From the NCBI GenBank assembly GCA_016866255.1, contig VGMY01000002.1, forward strand, positions 62,001 to 126,000: a DNA stretch of 64,000 nucleotides, in the 5' to 3' direction. Origin of the DNA: Bacteroidota bacterium (GTDB taxonomy: Bacteria; Bacteroidota; Bacteroidia; Flavobacteriales_D; Crocinitomicaceae). The notes below the pieces were generated by a model. That model was not told where the DNA came from. It did not search any database and was given only the letters and a program-made list of their open reading frames with translations. A program made the position numbers and the translations under genes. The first letter of the stretch is position 1; each line of letters opens with the position of its first letter. Positions 44,733 to 53,948 of this stretch are shown here, one piece after another.

Positions 44733-46913
44733 ATGTTAAAATCAGACCTCAAGGAGTCATTACACCATTATTTCGGTTTTGAATCCTTTAAGGGGGAGCA
44801 AGAGCAAATTATCGAAAACATCCTCGGCGGACGGAACACCTTCGTAATTATGCCGACGGGGGGTGGGAAGTCCTTGTGCTATCAATTACCTGCCTTAATG
44901 ATGGAAGGCACGGCTGTAATTGTTTCGCCTCTGATTGCTTTAATGAAAAATCAAGTGGATGCCATTCGTTTTGTAAGCGATGTAGGTAATATCGCACATG
45001 TCTTGAATTCATCGCTTTCTAAGAATGAAATCCAAAAGGTCAAAAAAGATATCGTTAGCGGTATCACGAAAATGCTCTACGTGGCACCAGAGTCACTGAC
45101 AAAGCAAGAAAACATTAATTTCCTATCGCAAGTGAACATTTCGTTTTTCGCCATAGATGAAGCGCATTGTATCTCAGAATGGGGGCATGATTTTCGGCCA
45201 GAATATCGACGACTACGAGAAATATTCGAAAAAATATCACATGTCCCGGTCATCGCATTAACCGCCACCGCAACGCCCAAAGTGCAATTGGACATCCAGA
45301 AAAACTTGAACATGTTGGACGCCGTAGTGTTCAAGGATTCTTTCAACCGCCCCAATTTATATTATGAAATCCGCCCAAAGCGCCAGGTGGAGAAAGAAAT
45401 CATTAAGTACATCAAATCGAAGGAGGGTGAAAGCGGAATCGTTTACTGCCTCAGTCGAAAAAAAGTGGAGGAAATCGCGGAGTTGTTGCAAGTTAACGGA
45501 ATTAAGGCGCTTCCCTATCATGCTGGATTGGATGCCGATTCGCGTTCAAAACACCAGGATATGTTCCTCATGGAGGAGGTTAATGTAATTGTTGCTACGA
45601 TTGCCTTTGGTATGGGTATTGATAAACCAGATGTGCGGTTTGTCATCCATCATGATATTCCTAAAAGCATCGAAAGTTATTACCAAGAAACGGGAAGAGC
45701 AGGTAGGGACGGAGGTACCGGAGAATGCATCGCTTTTTACTCGTACAAGGACATCGAAAAATTGGATAAGTTCCTGGCCAATAAACCGCTTACTGAGCAG
45801 GAAATAGGGCGCCAGTTACTGCATGAAATTGTGTCTTATGCCGAAACCTCGGTGTGCCGGCGAAAATATATTTTGCATTATTTTGGCGAAAATTTTGATG
45901 TGCAGGGATGCACCAATTTATGCGACAACTGTAAGTTTCCTCGCGAACGAAAAGAAGGGGGAGAATACGTTCTTACCTTATTAAAGACGGTTCAATCCTT
46001 TGATGAACAATTCAAGGCGAAACATTACTGCTCTTTTTTATCAGGACAGGTTACCGCCGAAATTAAAGCCTTTAAACACCAATTGTTGCCAAATTTCGGC
46101 ATCGGTAAGGAAAAAGATGAGCATTTTTGGAATGCGGTCATACGACAGGTAATCATTGGCGGTTTACTTGAGAAGGATGTTGAGTCGTTCGGATTGTTGC
46201 GCCTGACGAATGAGGGGCAAAATTTTGTGAGGCAGCCAGGTTCTTTCCCGCTTCTCAAAGAACATGATTTTTCGAATACCGACGACCCTGATGCATTGGT
46301 CCTCTCGGGCAGAGATACTGCTTTTGATGCTATTTTGTACGATTTATTGCTCGACCTGAGGAAATCGGTCGCCAAAGAAATGAACGTACCTCCGTTTGTG
46401 GTTTTTCAAGACCCTTCCTTGAAGGATATGTGCCTTCAGTACCCTATCACTTTAGAAGAGTTGACGCACGTTCAGGGTGTGGGTGCGGGCAAAGCAAATC
46501 GCTTTGGAGCGCCATTTATCGCATTGATTGAAAATTATGTTTTGGATAACGATATCGATCGTCCTCAAGATTTTGTTTTTAAGTCTCTCGTCAATAAATC
46601 GGGACTCAAGGTTCAGCTCATTCAAAATATTGATCGACAATTATCGCTTGAGGATTTCGCGGCAAATCAGGGAAAATCGTTCGACGAAATTTTGCAGGAA
46701 ATTGAAACCATTGTTTCCTCCGGAACTCGGGTAAACCTTTCCTACTATATCAACAAACGAATTGATATGACAGAACAAGAGGAAATTTTCGATTATTTCA
46801 ATTCTGCCGAATCGGATGATATCAGCCAGGCTTATCGGGAATTTGACGGTTTGTATTCGGAGGAAGAACTGCGTTTGGTCCGTCTGCGCTACCTGAGTGA
46901 AATAGCGAATTAG
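44733..46913 (+). CDS. recQ: ATP-dependent DNA helicase RecQ
   Basis: About 726 residues. The helicase core has Walker A IMPTGGGKSLCYQLPA, DEAH box FFAIDEAHCISEWGHDFRPEYRRL, and motif VI YYQETGRAGRDG. The RQC zinc region follows (SVCRRKYILHYFGENFDVQGCTNLCDNC), then a winged helix and an HRDC-like C-terminus. It unwinds DNA in recombination and repair. GTG 44712 is a possible alternative start adding seven residues. Confidence 0.95.
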   Translation: MLKSDLKESLHHYFGFESFKGEQEQIIENILGGRNTFVIMPTGGGKSLCYQLPALMMEGTAVIVSPLIALMKNQVDAIRFVSDVGNIAHVLNSSLSKNEIQKVKKDIVSGITKMLYVAPESLTKQENINFLSQVNISFFAIDEAHCISEWGHDFRPEYRRLREIFEKISHVPVIALTATATPKVQLDIQKNLNMLDAVVFKDSFNRPNLYYEIRPKRQVEKEIIKYIKSKEGESGIVYCLSRKKVEEIAELLQVNGIKALPYHAGLDADSRSKHQDMFLMEEVNVIVATIAFGMGIDKPDVRFVIHHDIPKSIESYYQETGRAGRDGGTGECIAFYSYKDIEKLDKFLANKPLTEQEIGRQLLHEIVSYAETSVCRRKYILHYFGENFDVQGCTNLCDNCKFPRERKEGGEYVLTLLKTVQSFDEQFKAKHYCSFLSGQVTAEIKAFKHQLLPNFGIGKEKDEHFWNAVIRQVIIGGLLEKDVESFGLLRLTNEGQNFVRQPGSFPLLKEHDFSNTDDPDALVLSGRDTAFDAILYDLLLDLRKSVAKEMNVPPFVVFQDPSLKDMCLQYPITLEELTHVQGVGAGKANRFGAPFIALIENYVLDNDIDRPQDFVFKSLVNKSGLKVQLIQNIDRQLSLEDFAANQGKSFDEILQEIETIVSSGTRVNLSYYINKRIDMTEQEEIFDYFNSAESDDISQAYREFDGLYSEEELRLVRLRYLSEIAN

Positions 46914-46918
46914 GTAGC

Positions 46919-48880
46919 TTAGTACAATAATTTTTCCACGGAATTCCGGGTTACTGAATGGTAGTTATGTCGCGCATTCGAATATACTTCCCTCGCCCAA
47001 TCAAGGCGGCTTTTATCTTTAACAATGGCGGAGAACAGAGGTAAAATGTATTTTCTTCTTCCTGTGCTTTGAATGAACTGTTTTAGTTCGGGTTCAATCT
47101 TCCAATTTCGATTTCTTAAATTCAATAAGAACCATTCAAAACGAACCTCGCTGTTGGAGGAACTGAAGCTGCCGTATTCATTTATTTTTTGAAGTTTTTC
47201 AGCAGATACTGCAGCGTTCAGACTGCGAAAATACATAATCCATTGCTGCGTGGTAAAATCTTGGACGTTCAACCGTTTCGTAAAAACGACCTTCTTCTGT
47301 TTTTTTGAAGTCAGGCTTTTTTTAATCCATCGTACCTTTCGCTGAGGCGCAAAAATATCGATACCGCGGTTCGTCTTGTCGGCAAGAGATTGCATTTTTT
47401 CCAGTAGTGATGAAGACTTTTGATAGCTATTGGTAGGAATCCCCGTCTCATAAATCCATGATTGATAATTAAAATTTGAATACCTAGAACCTAGTAGCGT
47501 TTCCTTCAACAACGCAACAAATTTTTCGGTGTTAATGGATTTAAAGCGATAACGTTTAAAGTAGTTTGTTAAAAATTCGTCCATTTTCGTGCGCCCTACA
47601 AGATGTTCGAGCGTTTTTAAAAAATAAGCACCTTTGATGTAGGCTACGCTTGTCATACCGTCATCGGGATTACGGTTTTTAAGTTGCAACAACAACGCTC
47701 CATCCTCAGGGTGTTGAGATTGCTCAATTTGAATCATTTCTTTTTGCAATTCGCTCCATTCAATTTCACTCAGCATTTCGCTGTAGTCGCTTCCGAAAAG
47801 TTCCTCCATGATACGGTGTTCAAGATAGACCGTAACTCCTTCATTCAGCCAAAAGTCATTCCATGTTTCGTTAGTAACCAAATTCCCCGACCAGGAATGG
47901 GCTAATTCGTGAGCCACCACCGAAACCAAACTTTTATCCCCTGCAATAATCGATGGATTCAAAAATGTCAGACATGGATTTTCCATGCCACCGAAGGGGA
48001 ATGAGGGGTGCTGAACCATGATATCATATTTCCCCCAAGCATAGGGGCCGAAGTGTTTTTCGATCGCATGCATCATTTTTGGAAGTTCGCTGAACTCATT
48101 TTTAGCTTTTAAAATCATATTTTTCGGAGCATACACTCCACAACGTTCGTTGTAGGGATGGTATTGAATATCCCCCACTGTTAATGCGATTAAATAAGAT
48201 GGAATGGGGTACTTCATTTGAAAGCGGTAGATACCACTTGAGTCGATTGAGGTGGGGTTTTCAGCGCTCATGAGCGCCATAAGTCCGGGTTCAACCTTGA
48301 CACAGGCGTCATAAGTAATTCTATTTGACGGAGCATCCTGCAATGGAATCCAGCTTCTAGTGAGAATCGCTTGGCCTTGTGTGTACAAAAACGCATCCTT
48401 TTCCAACTCGGGGTTCACCCATTCAACAGCGTCGCATCGTACTCCGGTTTTGTAGTAGATGTTGATGAACTTTGTGGATGGTTGGATGCTTACAATCAAC
48501 GGTTGACCGAGAACCGAATCTTCATCCATTTTACCGATGACGAAATCTACTTCAACTTCTTGATGTTTAGGTCCGATGGTTACTTTTTGAATGAGGGGAC
48601 CATTGATATCAAATACTGCCTTTTTCGCATTTTTATTAACGACCTCATGACGAGCAATGCCGTAAATGGTTTTATTTGCGAAACTAACGTCCAATTCCAG
48701 GGACAAATGCTTCGTTTGAATTTCGTTAAAATTGGCATATGAATGGGGATCAAGGGCCGTTACGTCAATGGTTTCCGTAAGTGTTGCTCGTGGGTTCTGT
48801 TCATTTTTACAGGCAAAAAGTAAGCTTAACAACCAATAGAGCCACCAATTACTTGAAGGAAATGAGCCCAAATTTTTCAC
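46919..48880 (-). CDS. M1 family metallopeptidase lipoprotein
   Basis: 653 residues. The N-terminus is a lipoprotein signal with Cys24 (LLSLLFAC). An aminopeptidase-N/LTA4H-like domain follows with the exopeptidase motif GGMEN (297-301), the zinc motif HELAH (324-328) and the third ligand E347 in LNEGV. The C-terminal half is an ARM-like helical domain as in leukotriene-A4-hydrolase relatives. It probably trims peptides on the outer face of the cell. Its start overlaps the upstream gene by 32 nt. Confidence 0.9.
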   Translation of the reverse strand: MKNLGSFPSSNWWLYWLLSLLFACKNEQNPRATLTETIDVTALDPHSYANFNEIQTKHLSLELDVSFANKTIYGIARHEVVNKNAKKAVFDINGPLIQKVTIGPKHQEVEVDFVIGKMDEDSVLGQPLIVSIQPSTKFINIYYKTGVRCDAVEWVNPELEKDAFLYTQGQAILTRSWIPLQDAPSNRITYDACVKVEPGLMALMSAENPTSIDSSGIYRFQMKYPIPSYLIALTVGDIQYHPYNERCGVYAPKNMILKAKNEFSELPKMMHAIEKHFGPYAWGKYDIMVQHPSFPFGGMENPCLTFLNPSIIAGDKSLVSVVAHELAHSWSGNLVTNETWNDFWLNEGVTVYLEHRIMEELFGSDYSEMLSEIEWSELQKEMIQIEQSQHPEDGALLLQLKNRNPDDGMTSVAYIKGAYFLKTLEHLVGRTKMDEFLTNYFKRYRFKSINTEKFVALLKETLLGSRYSNFNYQSWIYETGIPTNSYQKSSSLLEKMQSLADKTNRGIDIFAPQRKVRWIKKSLTSKKQKKVVFTKRLNVQDFTTQQWIMYFRSLNAAVSAEKLQKINEYGSFSSSNSEVRFEWFLLNLRNRNWKIEPELKQFIQSTGRRKYILPLFSAIVKDKSRLDWAREVYSNARHNYHSVTRNSVEKLLY

Positions 48881-50435
48881 GGTTTCGATTTACAGCGTAC
48901 ATTAAAACTTCCTGATTTTTCCAATCTACTTTCATCGTTTTTGGGACTGCAATAGCCGATAATTCCTTCCGTGAAAACATGGTGTTTCTTTCGAGGTTAC
49001 CGGTTGCTAAATCAATAGTAACGAGGGCAACAACATTTCTCCATGCACTCAGGTTTAGACCATAAATGCCGCTGTTATCGCTATTTCGTGAGAATGTTCC
49101 ATCGTCGTTGTAATTTCTTTTATTATCGTTGAATAGGACGTAGGCATTTCGTTGGTTATTAAACCCAACAAAGGAGCTAAAGGGGCCGTTATCATTCATG
49201 GTTATTTGATTCTTGGGAATTTTGGAGCCCCACAGGTAGGTGCCATCGGGACTTAATTTAAAGACGATAATGTCCAAGTAGTAATAATAGTTATTTACCG
49301 TGGTCACTCCGGTTCGAGAGTCGTAATTGGTAAATTGACGTTCAAAATATTGTTCAAGGTATCCTACTTGGCTGTTGTCTTCGAGGGTTTGAATTTGACG
49401 AAGTTTGTACGAAAATACCTGAGGATTTTCTCCGCGATTGTTATTTCTTCGGATAAAGTTGGTTAATTGGATCTCTGAGCGCGAATTTTGGAATATGCTT
49501 CGGTCGAAAGGCGAGTACTTGTAGCTTATGATACTGTCTTTATTGGTGTCCATATTCACCGAGAATACCCCTTCGATGCCGTTGTTATTTCCGCGGCCAT
49601 AAAGACCTGTTATCGAAACCAATCCGGTATTATTGGAACTCATCGTCAGGTCATCGATGCGTTTGTCCGATAATTCAAGGTTAAACTCCTGGAGGCTGTC
49701 TTTCTTGATTTTATAAATGTGAAATGCTTTGAAATTTTCCCACGATCTGCCGAAGAACCGGTCATTTGGATTTTTATGCTCGGTCACGGCAATAAGGTAT
49801 TCACCGCGGTTTGTAATGTGATTTTGGTTGATGGTAGACATATTTCCGTCAAAAGGCAACAGGTATTCGCCTCTTCCAATTTCGGTGAATGTGGAGTCGA
49901 ATAAAACATAACCGTGAATATCCCGATTGGTCCTCCTTCCCGGTATTTCATAGGTAATCGCAAGAAATTGTTGATTTTGGGATTGCAACAGTTCAAAATT
50001 CGGTCTTGCACCCATGCGCTTGTCCTCATAACTGCAACGAATTTCCGAGGGCATGTTTTCCTCACCATCAAGGATGGATTGGCTATATAGGGTCATCGTG
50101 GTTCCCATTCGATCACTCAAAAAAACTTGAAATTTTTCCGCAAAAAAGGCTGAAGTCTCTACGGTCGCCAGGCCACTCTCCGTTACGGGTTTTATTCGTT
50201 GCTGACTGACAAAAGCAAGCTGATTGTAGGTGTTTAACCGGTAAGAGCCCAATAATGAGCCGGAATAACGAAGCGCATAAAAGTCAGCCGAACGTATGGG
50301 GGAAATATCGATGAGGGTTCCGCGCTTCATTTCCAATGGCCCCCAATTGATCGGAAGGTTCTGGGACGAAACGTGCAATGTTAAGATCAGATTCAATACA
50401 ACGCTTAATCCTTTCAAATTCCTGTGTAGTTCCAT
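48849..50435 (-). CDS. Secreted protein of unknown family
   Basis: 528 residues. A signal peptide (LNLILTLHVSSQ) leads to a strand-rich body with many Asn/Arg/Gly and repeated turns (for example HITNRGEYLIAVTEH, TGLVSITGLYGRG, GTYLWGSKIP). This could be a beta-propeller, but no repeat is clear enough to call. It sits between purB and the M1 peptidase with overlaps of 22 and 32 nt, so it is co-transcribed with both. Confidence 0.65.
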   Translation of the reverse strand: MELHRNLKGLSVVLNLILTLHVSSQNLPINWGPLEMKRGTLIDISPIRSADFYALRYSGSLLGSYRLNTYNQLAFVSQQRIKPVTESGLATVETSAFFAEKFQVFLSDRMGTTMTLYSQSILDGEENMPSEIRCSYEDKRMGARPNFELLQSQNQQFLAITYEIPGRRTNRDIHGYVLFDSTFTEIGRGEYLLPFDGNMSTINQNHITNRGEYLIAVTEHKNPNDRFFGRSWENFKAFHIYKIKKDSLQEFNLELSDKRIDDLTMSSNNTGLVSITGLYGRGNNNGIEGVFSVNMDTNKDSIISYKYSPFDRSIFQNSRSEIQLTNFIRRNNNRGENPQVFSYKLRQIQTLEDNSQVGYLEQYFERQFTNYDSRTGVTTVNNYYYYLDIIVFKLSPDGTYLWGSKIPKNQITMNDNGPFSSFVGFNNQRNAYVLFNDNKRNYNDDGTFSRNSDNSGIYGLNLSAWRNVVALVTIDLATGNLERNTMFSRKELSAIAVPKTMKVDWKNQEVLMYAVNRNREKFGLISFK

Positions 50436-51748
50436 GGTGTTATGCGTTTTAATTCCTCTTTGAGTTCCTGACGTATTTCCAAATTATCGATGAATTCGTG
50501 CATTTCTTTTTGCCTTATTTTAGCATTCGTGCGGGTAAGTATTTTGAGAATTTCGTAGGGTTCAGGATAATTTTCACGGCGTAAAACCGTTTGAATTGCC
50601 TCGGCGATTACGATCCAATTATCTTCAAGATCTGCTTGTATCTTCTCTTCGTTCAAAAGCAGTTTGGAAAGGCCAATGCTAGTAGAATGTATCGCAATCA
50701 GGGTATGAGCCATCGGCACCCCGATATTCCGCAAAACGGTTGAGTCTGTCAAGTCCCGTTGAAGCCTAGATATGGGCAGTTTAGCAGCAAGGAATTCGAA
50801 TAAGGCGTTGGCCAATCCTAGGTTACCTTCGGAATTTTCAAAATCAATGGGATTGACTTTATGGGGCATCGCGCTTGAACCGATTTCATCAGGTTTTAGA
50901 TGTTGCTTGAAGTAATCCATGGAAATGTAGGTCCAACAATCGCGGTTTAAATCGATCAAAATGTTGTTCAGCCGTTTGATAGCATCGCAAAGCGCAGATA
51001 AATAATCGTAGTGCTCGATTTGTGTGGTGGTTTGACTTCTTTGCAGCCCAAAACCTGTGATGAATTCATTAGCGAATTTTACCCAGTCGATGGATGGGTA
51101 GGCAATGTGGTGGGCATTAAAATTACCTGTTGCTCCTCCAAATTTCGCAGCATGAGGCAGGCGCTTCGCCTCGGAAAGTTGCAAACTCAAGCGCTCTGAA
51201 AAAACGCGAATTTCTTTCCCAAGTCGAGTTGGTGAGGCTGGTTGGCCGTGGGTGCGTGCCAACATTGGAACGCGTTCCCAGGTCGAGGCTAGATCGCTCA
51301 GTTGAACGAGCAGTTTCTCAAAAGCGGGGAAAAGGACTTCTTCTAGGGCATCCTTTACCGAAAGCGGAATAGCTGTATTGTTGATGTCTTGTGAGGTTAA
51401 GCCGAAATGAACAAATTCCACGGAGTTGTCGTACCCCAAATTTTTAAGGCGTTCTTTGATAAAATATTCTACGGATTTTACATCGTGGTTGTTGGTCTTC
51501 TCTAAAGTTTTAATCGCTTCGGCGTCTTGGACGTTGAAATTTAGGTAAATGGCTCTGAGCTCTCGGTGAACGACATGGCCCTTGGTTGGTACAAGGCCCA
51601 AATCCAACAGCGCCAAAAAATACTCTATTTCGATGCGAACACGGTATTTTATCAACGCAAATTCAGAGAAATAAGCCCCTAAGGATTGCGTTTTAGAACG
51701 ATATCTGCCGTCGATTGGAGATATAGAGGATAAGGAGGACAATTCCAT
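50414..51748 (-). CDS. purB: Adenylosuccinate lyase
   Basis: 444 residues. The start LSSISPIDGRYRSKTQ, the catalytic His region (TNNHDVKSVEYFIKERL), TSQDINNTA, ARTHGQPASPTRLGKEI and the signature SSAMPHKVNPIDFENSEGN are all present. It acts in de novo purine synthesis and the AMP branch. A TAACTTTA near-box lies at 51763-51770. It is probably co-transcribed with the two downstream genes. Confidence 0.96.
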   Translation of the reverse strand: MELSSLSSISPIDGRYRSKTQSLGAYFSEFALIKYRVRIEIEYFLALLDLGLVPTKGHVVHRELRAIYLNFNVQDAEAIKTLEKTNNHDVKSVEYFIKERLKNLGYDNSVEFVHFGLTSQDINNTAIPLSVKDALEEVLFPAFEKLLVQLSDLASTWERVPMLARTHGQPASPTRLGKEIRVFSERLSLQLSEAKRLPHAAKFGGATGNFNAHHIAYPSIDWVKFANEFITGFGLQRSQTTTQIEHYDYLSALCDAIKRLNNILIDLNRDCWTYISMDYFKQHLKPDEIGSSAMPHKVNPIDFENSEGNLGLANALFEFLAAKLPISRLQRDLTDSTVLRNIGVPMAHTLIAIHSTSIGLSKLLLNEEKIQADLEDNWIVIAEAIQTVLRRENYPEPYEILKILTRTNAKIRQKEMHEFIDNLEIRQELKEELKRITPWNYTGI

Positions 51749-51777
51749 TGTTTCTCAAAACGTAAAGTTACAGAAAA

Positions 51778-52593
51778 TTATACAGCTATGGAATACTCTC
51801 GAAGAACTTCATTCAGGGATGTTTTTAAGTCGGTGGAAGCGGAGCGCTTTCCAATAATCAACGCACAAGGAACTTGGAAAGTGCCCGCAGGAAACGATTT
51901 ATCGTAGGACCCCGGTATTACGACGCTCCGTTCTGGTACATAGCCCTTGAATTCATGGATTTCCTTTCCTGACACATCGAGAATTTTAGTGCTTTTCGTT
52001 AGTACAACGTTCGCACCCAGTACCGCTGCCTTACCTATTCGTACGCCCTCTACGACGATGCACCGCGATCCGACAAAAGCGTCATCTTCGACAATTACAG
52101 GGGAAGCTTGTAGGGGTTCTAAGACACCACCAATGCCAACACCACCGCTGAGGTGGACGTTTTTTCCTATTTGGGCACAGCTGCCTACCGTTGCCCATGT
52201 ATCTACCATGGTTCCTGAATCAACATAAGCACCAATGTTCACATACGAAGGCATCATAATCACGCCAGGGGCAAGGTACGAACCGTAGCGAGCACTTGCA
52301 CCGGGTACTACGCGTACCCCCAAGCTCGCATAATCTTTTTTAAGTGCCATTTTATCGTGAAACTCAAAAGGGCCCACTTCCATCGTTTCCATCTCGCGTA
52401 TTGGGAAATACATCACCACGGCCTTTTTAACCCATTCATTGACTTGCCAAGTTCCGTTGGATAGGGGTTCTGCAACGCGTAACCGACCCTTGTCCAATGC
52501 TTCAATTACTTCGCAGATGGCTCGCTGTGTTGAGGCAAGCTTCAACTCCTCTCGGTTTTCCCAAGCCGATTCTATGGTTGTTCTCATGTCCAT
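51778..52593 (-). CDS. dapD: Tetrahydrodipicolinate N-succinyltransferase
   Basis: 271 residues. The N-terminal domain precedes a left-handed beta-helix (about 105-205) with hexapeptide turns such as VNIGAYVDSGTMVDTWATVGSCAQIG. It works in the succinyl branch of lysine and meso-DAP synthesis. The start at 52593 lies 4 nt after a -7 box, so it is leaderless; the ATG at 52587 is the alternative. Confidence 0.95.
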   Translation of the reverse strand: MDMRTTIESAWENREELKLASTQRAICEVIEALDKGRLRVAEPLSNGTWQVNEWVKKAVVMYFPIREMETMEVGPFEFHDKMALKKDYASLGVRVVPGASARYGSYLAPGVIMMPSYVNIGAYVDSGTMVDTWATVGSCAQIGKNVHLSGGVGIGGVLEPLQASPVIVEDDAFVGSRCIVVEGVRIGKAAVLGANVVLTKSTKILDVSGKEIHEFKGYVPERSVVIPGSYDKSFPAGTFQVPCALIIGKRSASTDLKTSLNEVLREYSIAV

Positions 52594-52597
52594 AGGA

Positions 52598-52605
52598 CAA
52601 AGTTA
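52598..52605 (-). promoter_or_regulatory. -7 box directly before dapD
   Basis: The minus strand reads TAACTTTG, then 4 nt, then ATG 52593. This again predicts a leaderless mRNA. Confidence 0.6.
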
Positions 52606-52661
52606 CCTTAATTCCCTTTACGTAAGTTTATTTGCGCTTAGTTACGTGATTGAAATATCCT

Positions 52662-52669
52662 TATGTTTG
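52662..52669 (+). promoter_or_regulatory. -7 box of the MFS transporter gene
   Basis: TATGTTTG matches TAnnTTTG. It lies 4 nt before ATG 52674 and 40 nt before ATG 52710. Confidence 0.5.
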
Positions 52670-52673
52670 TATT

Positions 52674-53948
52674 ATGCAGTCGAATTCAAGCGATCATCGC
52701 CCTTTTCCCATGGCGAAACGTCTGTTGATTTTGCTTACCGTCATCAATTTATTTAATTTTCTCGACCGATATGTTTTATCTGCGGTGTTGGAGCCCATAA
52801 AAGAAGATCTTGGGATCCAAAGTGATGCGGATATGGGGCGGTTAGCAACTGCTTTTATGTTAGGGTATTTTTTAACCTCTCCCATTTTTGGGTATTTGGG
52901 CGATAAATTGTCCCGAAGAAAACTGATGGCCGTTGGTATTATTGGTTGGTCCCTCGGAACTTGTTTAACCGGCTTGGCACAAGGATTTTCTTTCATGATT
53001 TTTTGCAGAATTATGGTAGGGTTGGGAGAAGCCAGTTTTGGCGCCATTGCCCCGGCGGTTATTTCCGACGCTTATCCATCGAATCGCAGGAATAAGGCCA
53101 TTACATTTTTCTCGATGGCCGTTCCTATTGGTGCTGCCTGCGGTTTCGCCTTAGGAGGAATTTTAGCTGCCCAATTAGGGTGGAGGAGTGCCTTTTTTAT
53201 TACCGGTTTACCCGGTTTTCTGCTTGCTGCGTTATTGTTTTTTATTCCTGAACCCGAGCGAGGGATGAACGATGTGGGCGAAAAAAAGGAAAAGATTTCG
53301 CTGAAAAGTATTTGGGCTCTTTCGAAAAACAAGGAATATTTATTGGTGAATTTTGGCTACGTATTTTACACCTTTGCTATGGGGGCTTTTTCGTTTTGGG
53401 GGCCCTCTTTTTTGCATCGAGTTCACGGTATGAAAGAGGCAGATGCTGCCTTATTTCTCGGGCCGTGTTTGGTGTTTGGAGGAATTGTTGGAACCCTCAT
53501 TGGGGGGTATTTTGCAAACCTCTGGCGTCAATCGAATCCAGCAGGTTACGCTAAATTATTGGTAGTTTCCATGCTGTTTGCGGTACCCTTCTCTTTCATC
53601 TCTTTCCTAACACAAAATACCCTTTTGAGCATGATTTGTATTGGGATTTCGCTGATTTTTCTCTTTCAATCTACCGGCCCCATTAATACGGTCATTTTGG
53701 AAAGCGTACCATCCTCCATGCGCGCTTCGGCTATGGCTATCTGTATTTTTATGATCCACGCTTTTGGAGATTTATGGTCACCCGAGTTGGTTGGAAGAGT
53801 GTCTGATTCGGTCGGAAATTTGCGGATTGGTATGTTGATTTTACCGGGTGCTTTTTTACTAGCGGCTTTATGTTGGTTTTTGCTCTACCGAGAGCAAAAA
53901 TTTAAAGTTCTCGAACAAAGTCGCTCAAGTAGTGAAAAGGACCGTTGA
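52674..53948 (+). CDS. MFS transporter, Spinster-like branch
   Basis: 424 residues with 12 predicted transmembrane segments. The start of TM1, VINLFNFLDRYVLSAVLEPIKEDLG, and the loop YLGDKLSRRKLMAVGIIGWSLGT with the GxxSDRxGRR-type motif fit the spinster-like MFS group. Substrate unknown. Either ATG 52674 (leaderless) or ATG 52710 (MAKRLLILL) can start it; the TM content is the same. Its 3' end overlaps the convergent oxidoreductase gene by 47 bp. Confidence 0.88.
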   Translation: MQSNSSDHRPFPMAKRLLILLTVINLFNFLDRYVLSAVLEPIKEDLGIQSDADMGRLATAFMLGYFLTSPIFGYLGDKLSRRKLMAVGIIGWSLGTCLTGLAQGFSFMIFCRIMVGLGEASFGAIAPAVISDAYPSNRRNKAITFFSMAVPIGAACGFALGGILAAQLGWRSAFFITGLPGFLLAALLFFIPEPERGMNDVGEKKEKISLKSIWALSKNKEYLLVNFGYVFYTFAMGAFSFWGPSFLHRVHGMKEADAALFLGPCLVFGGIVGTLIGGYFANLWRQSNPAGYAKLLVVSMLFAVPFSFISFLTQNTLLSMICIGISLIFLFQSTGPINTVILESVPSSMRASAMAICIFMIHAFGDLWSPELVGRVSDSVGNLRIGMLILPGAFLLAALCWFLLYREQKFKVLEQSRSSSEKDR

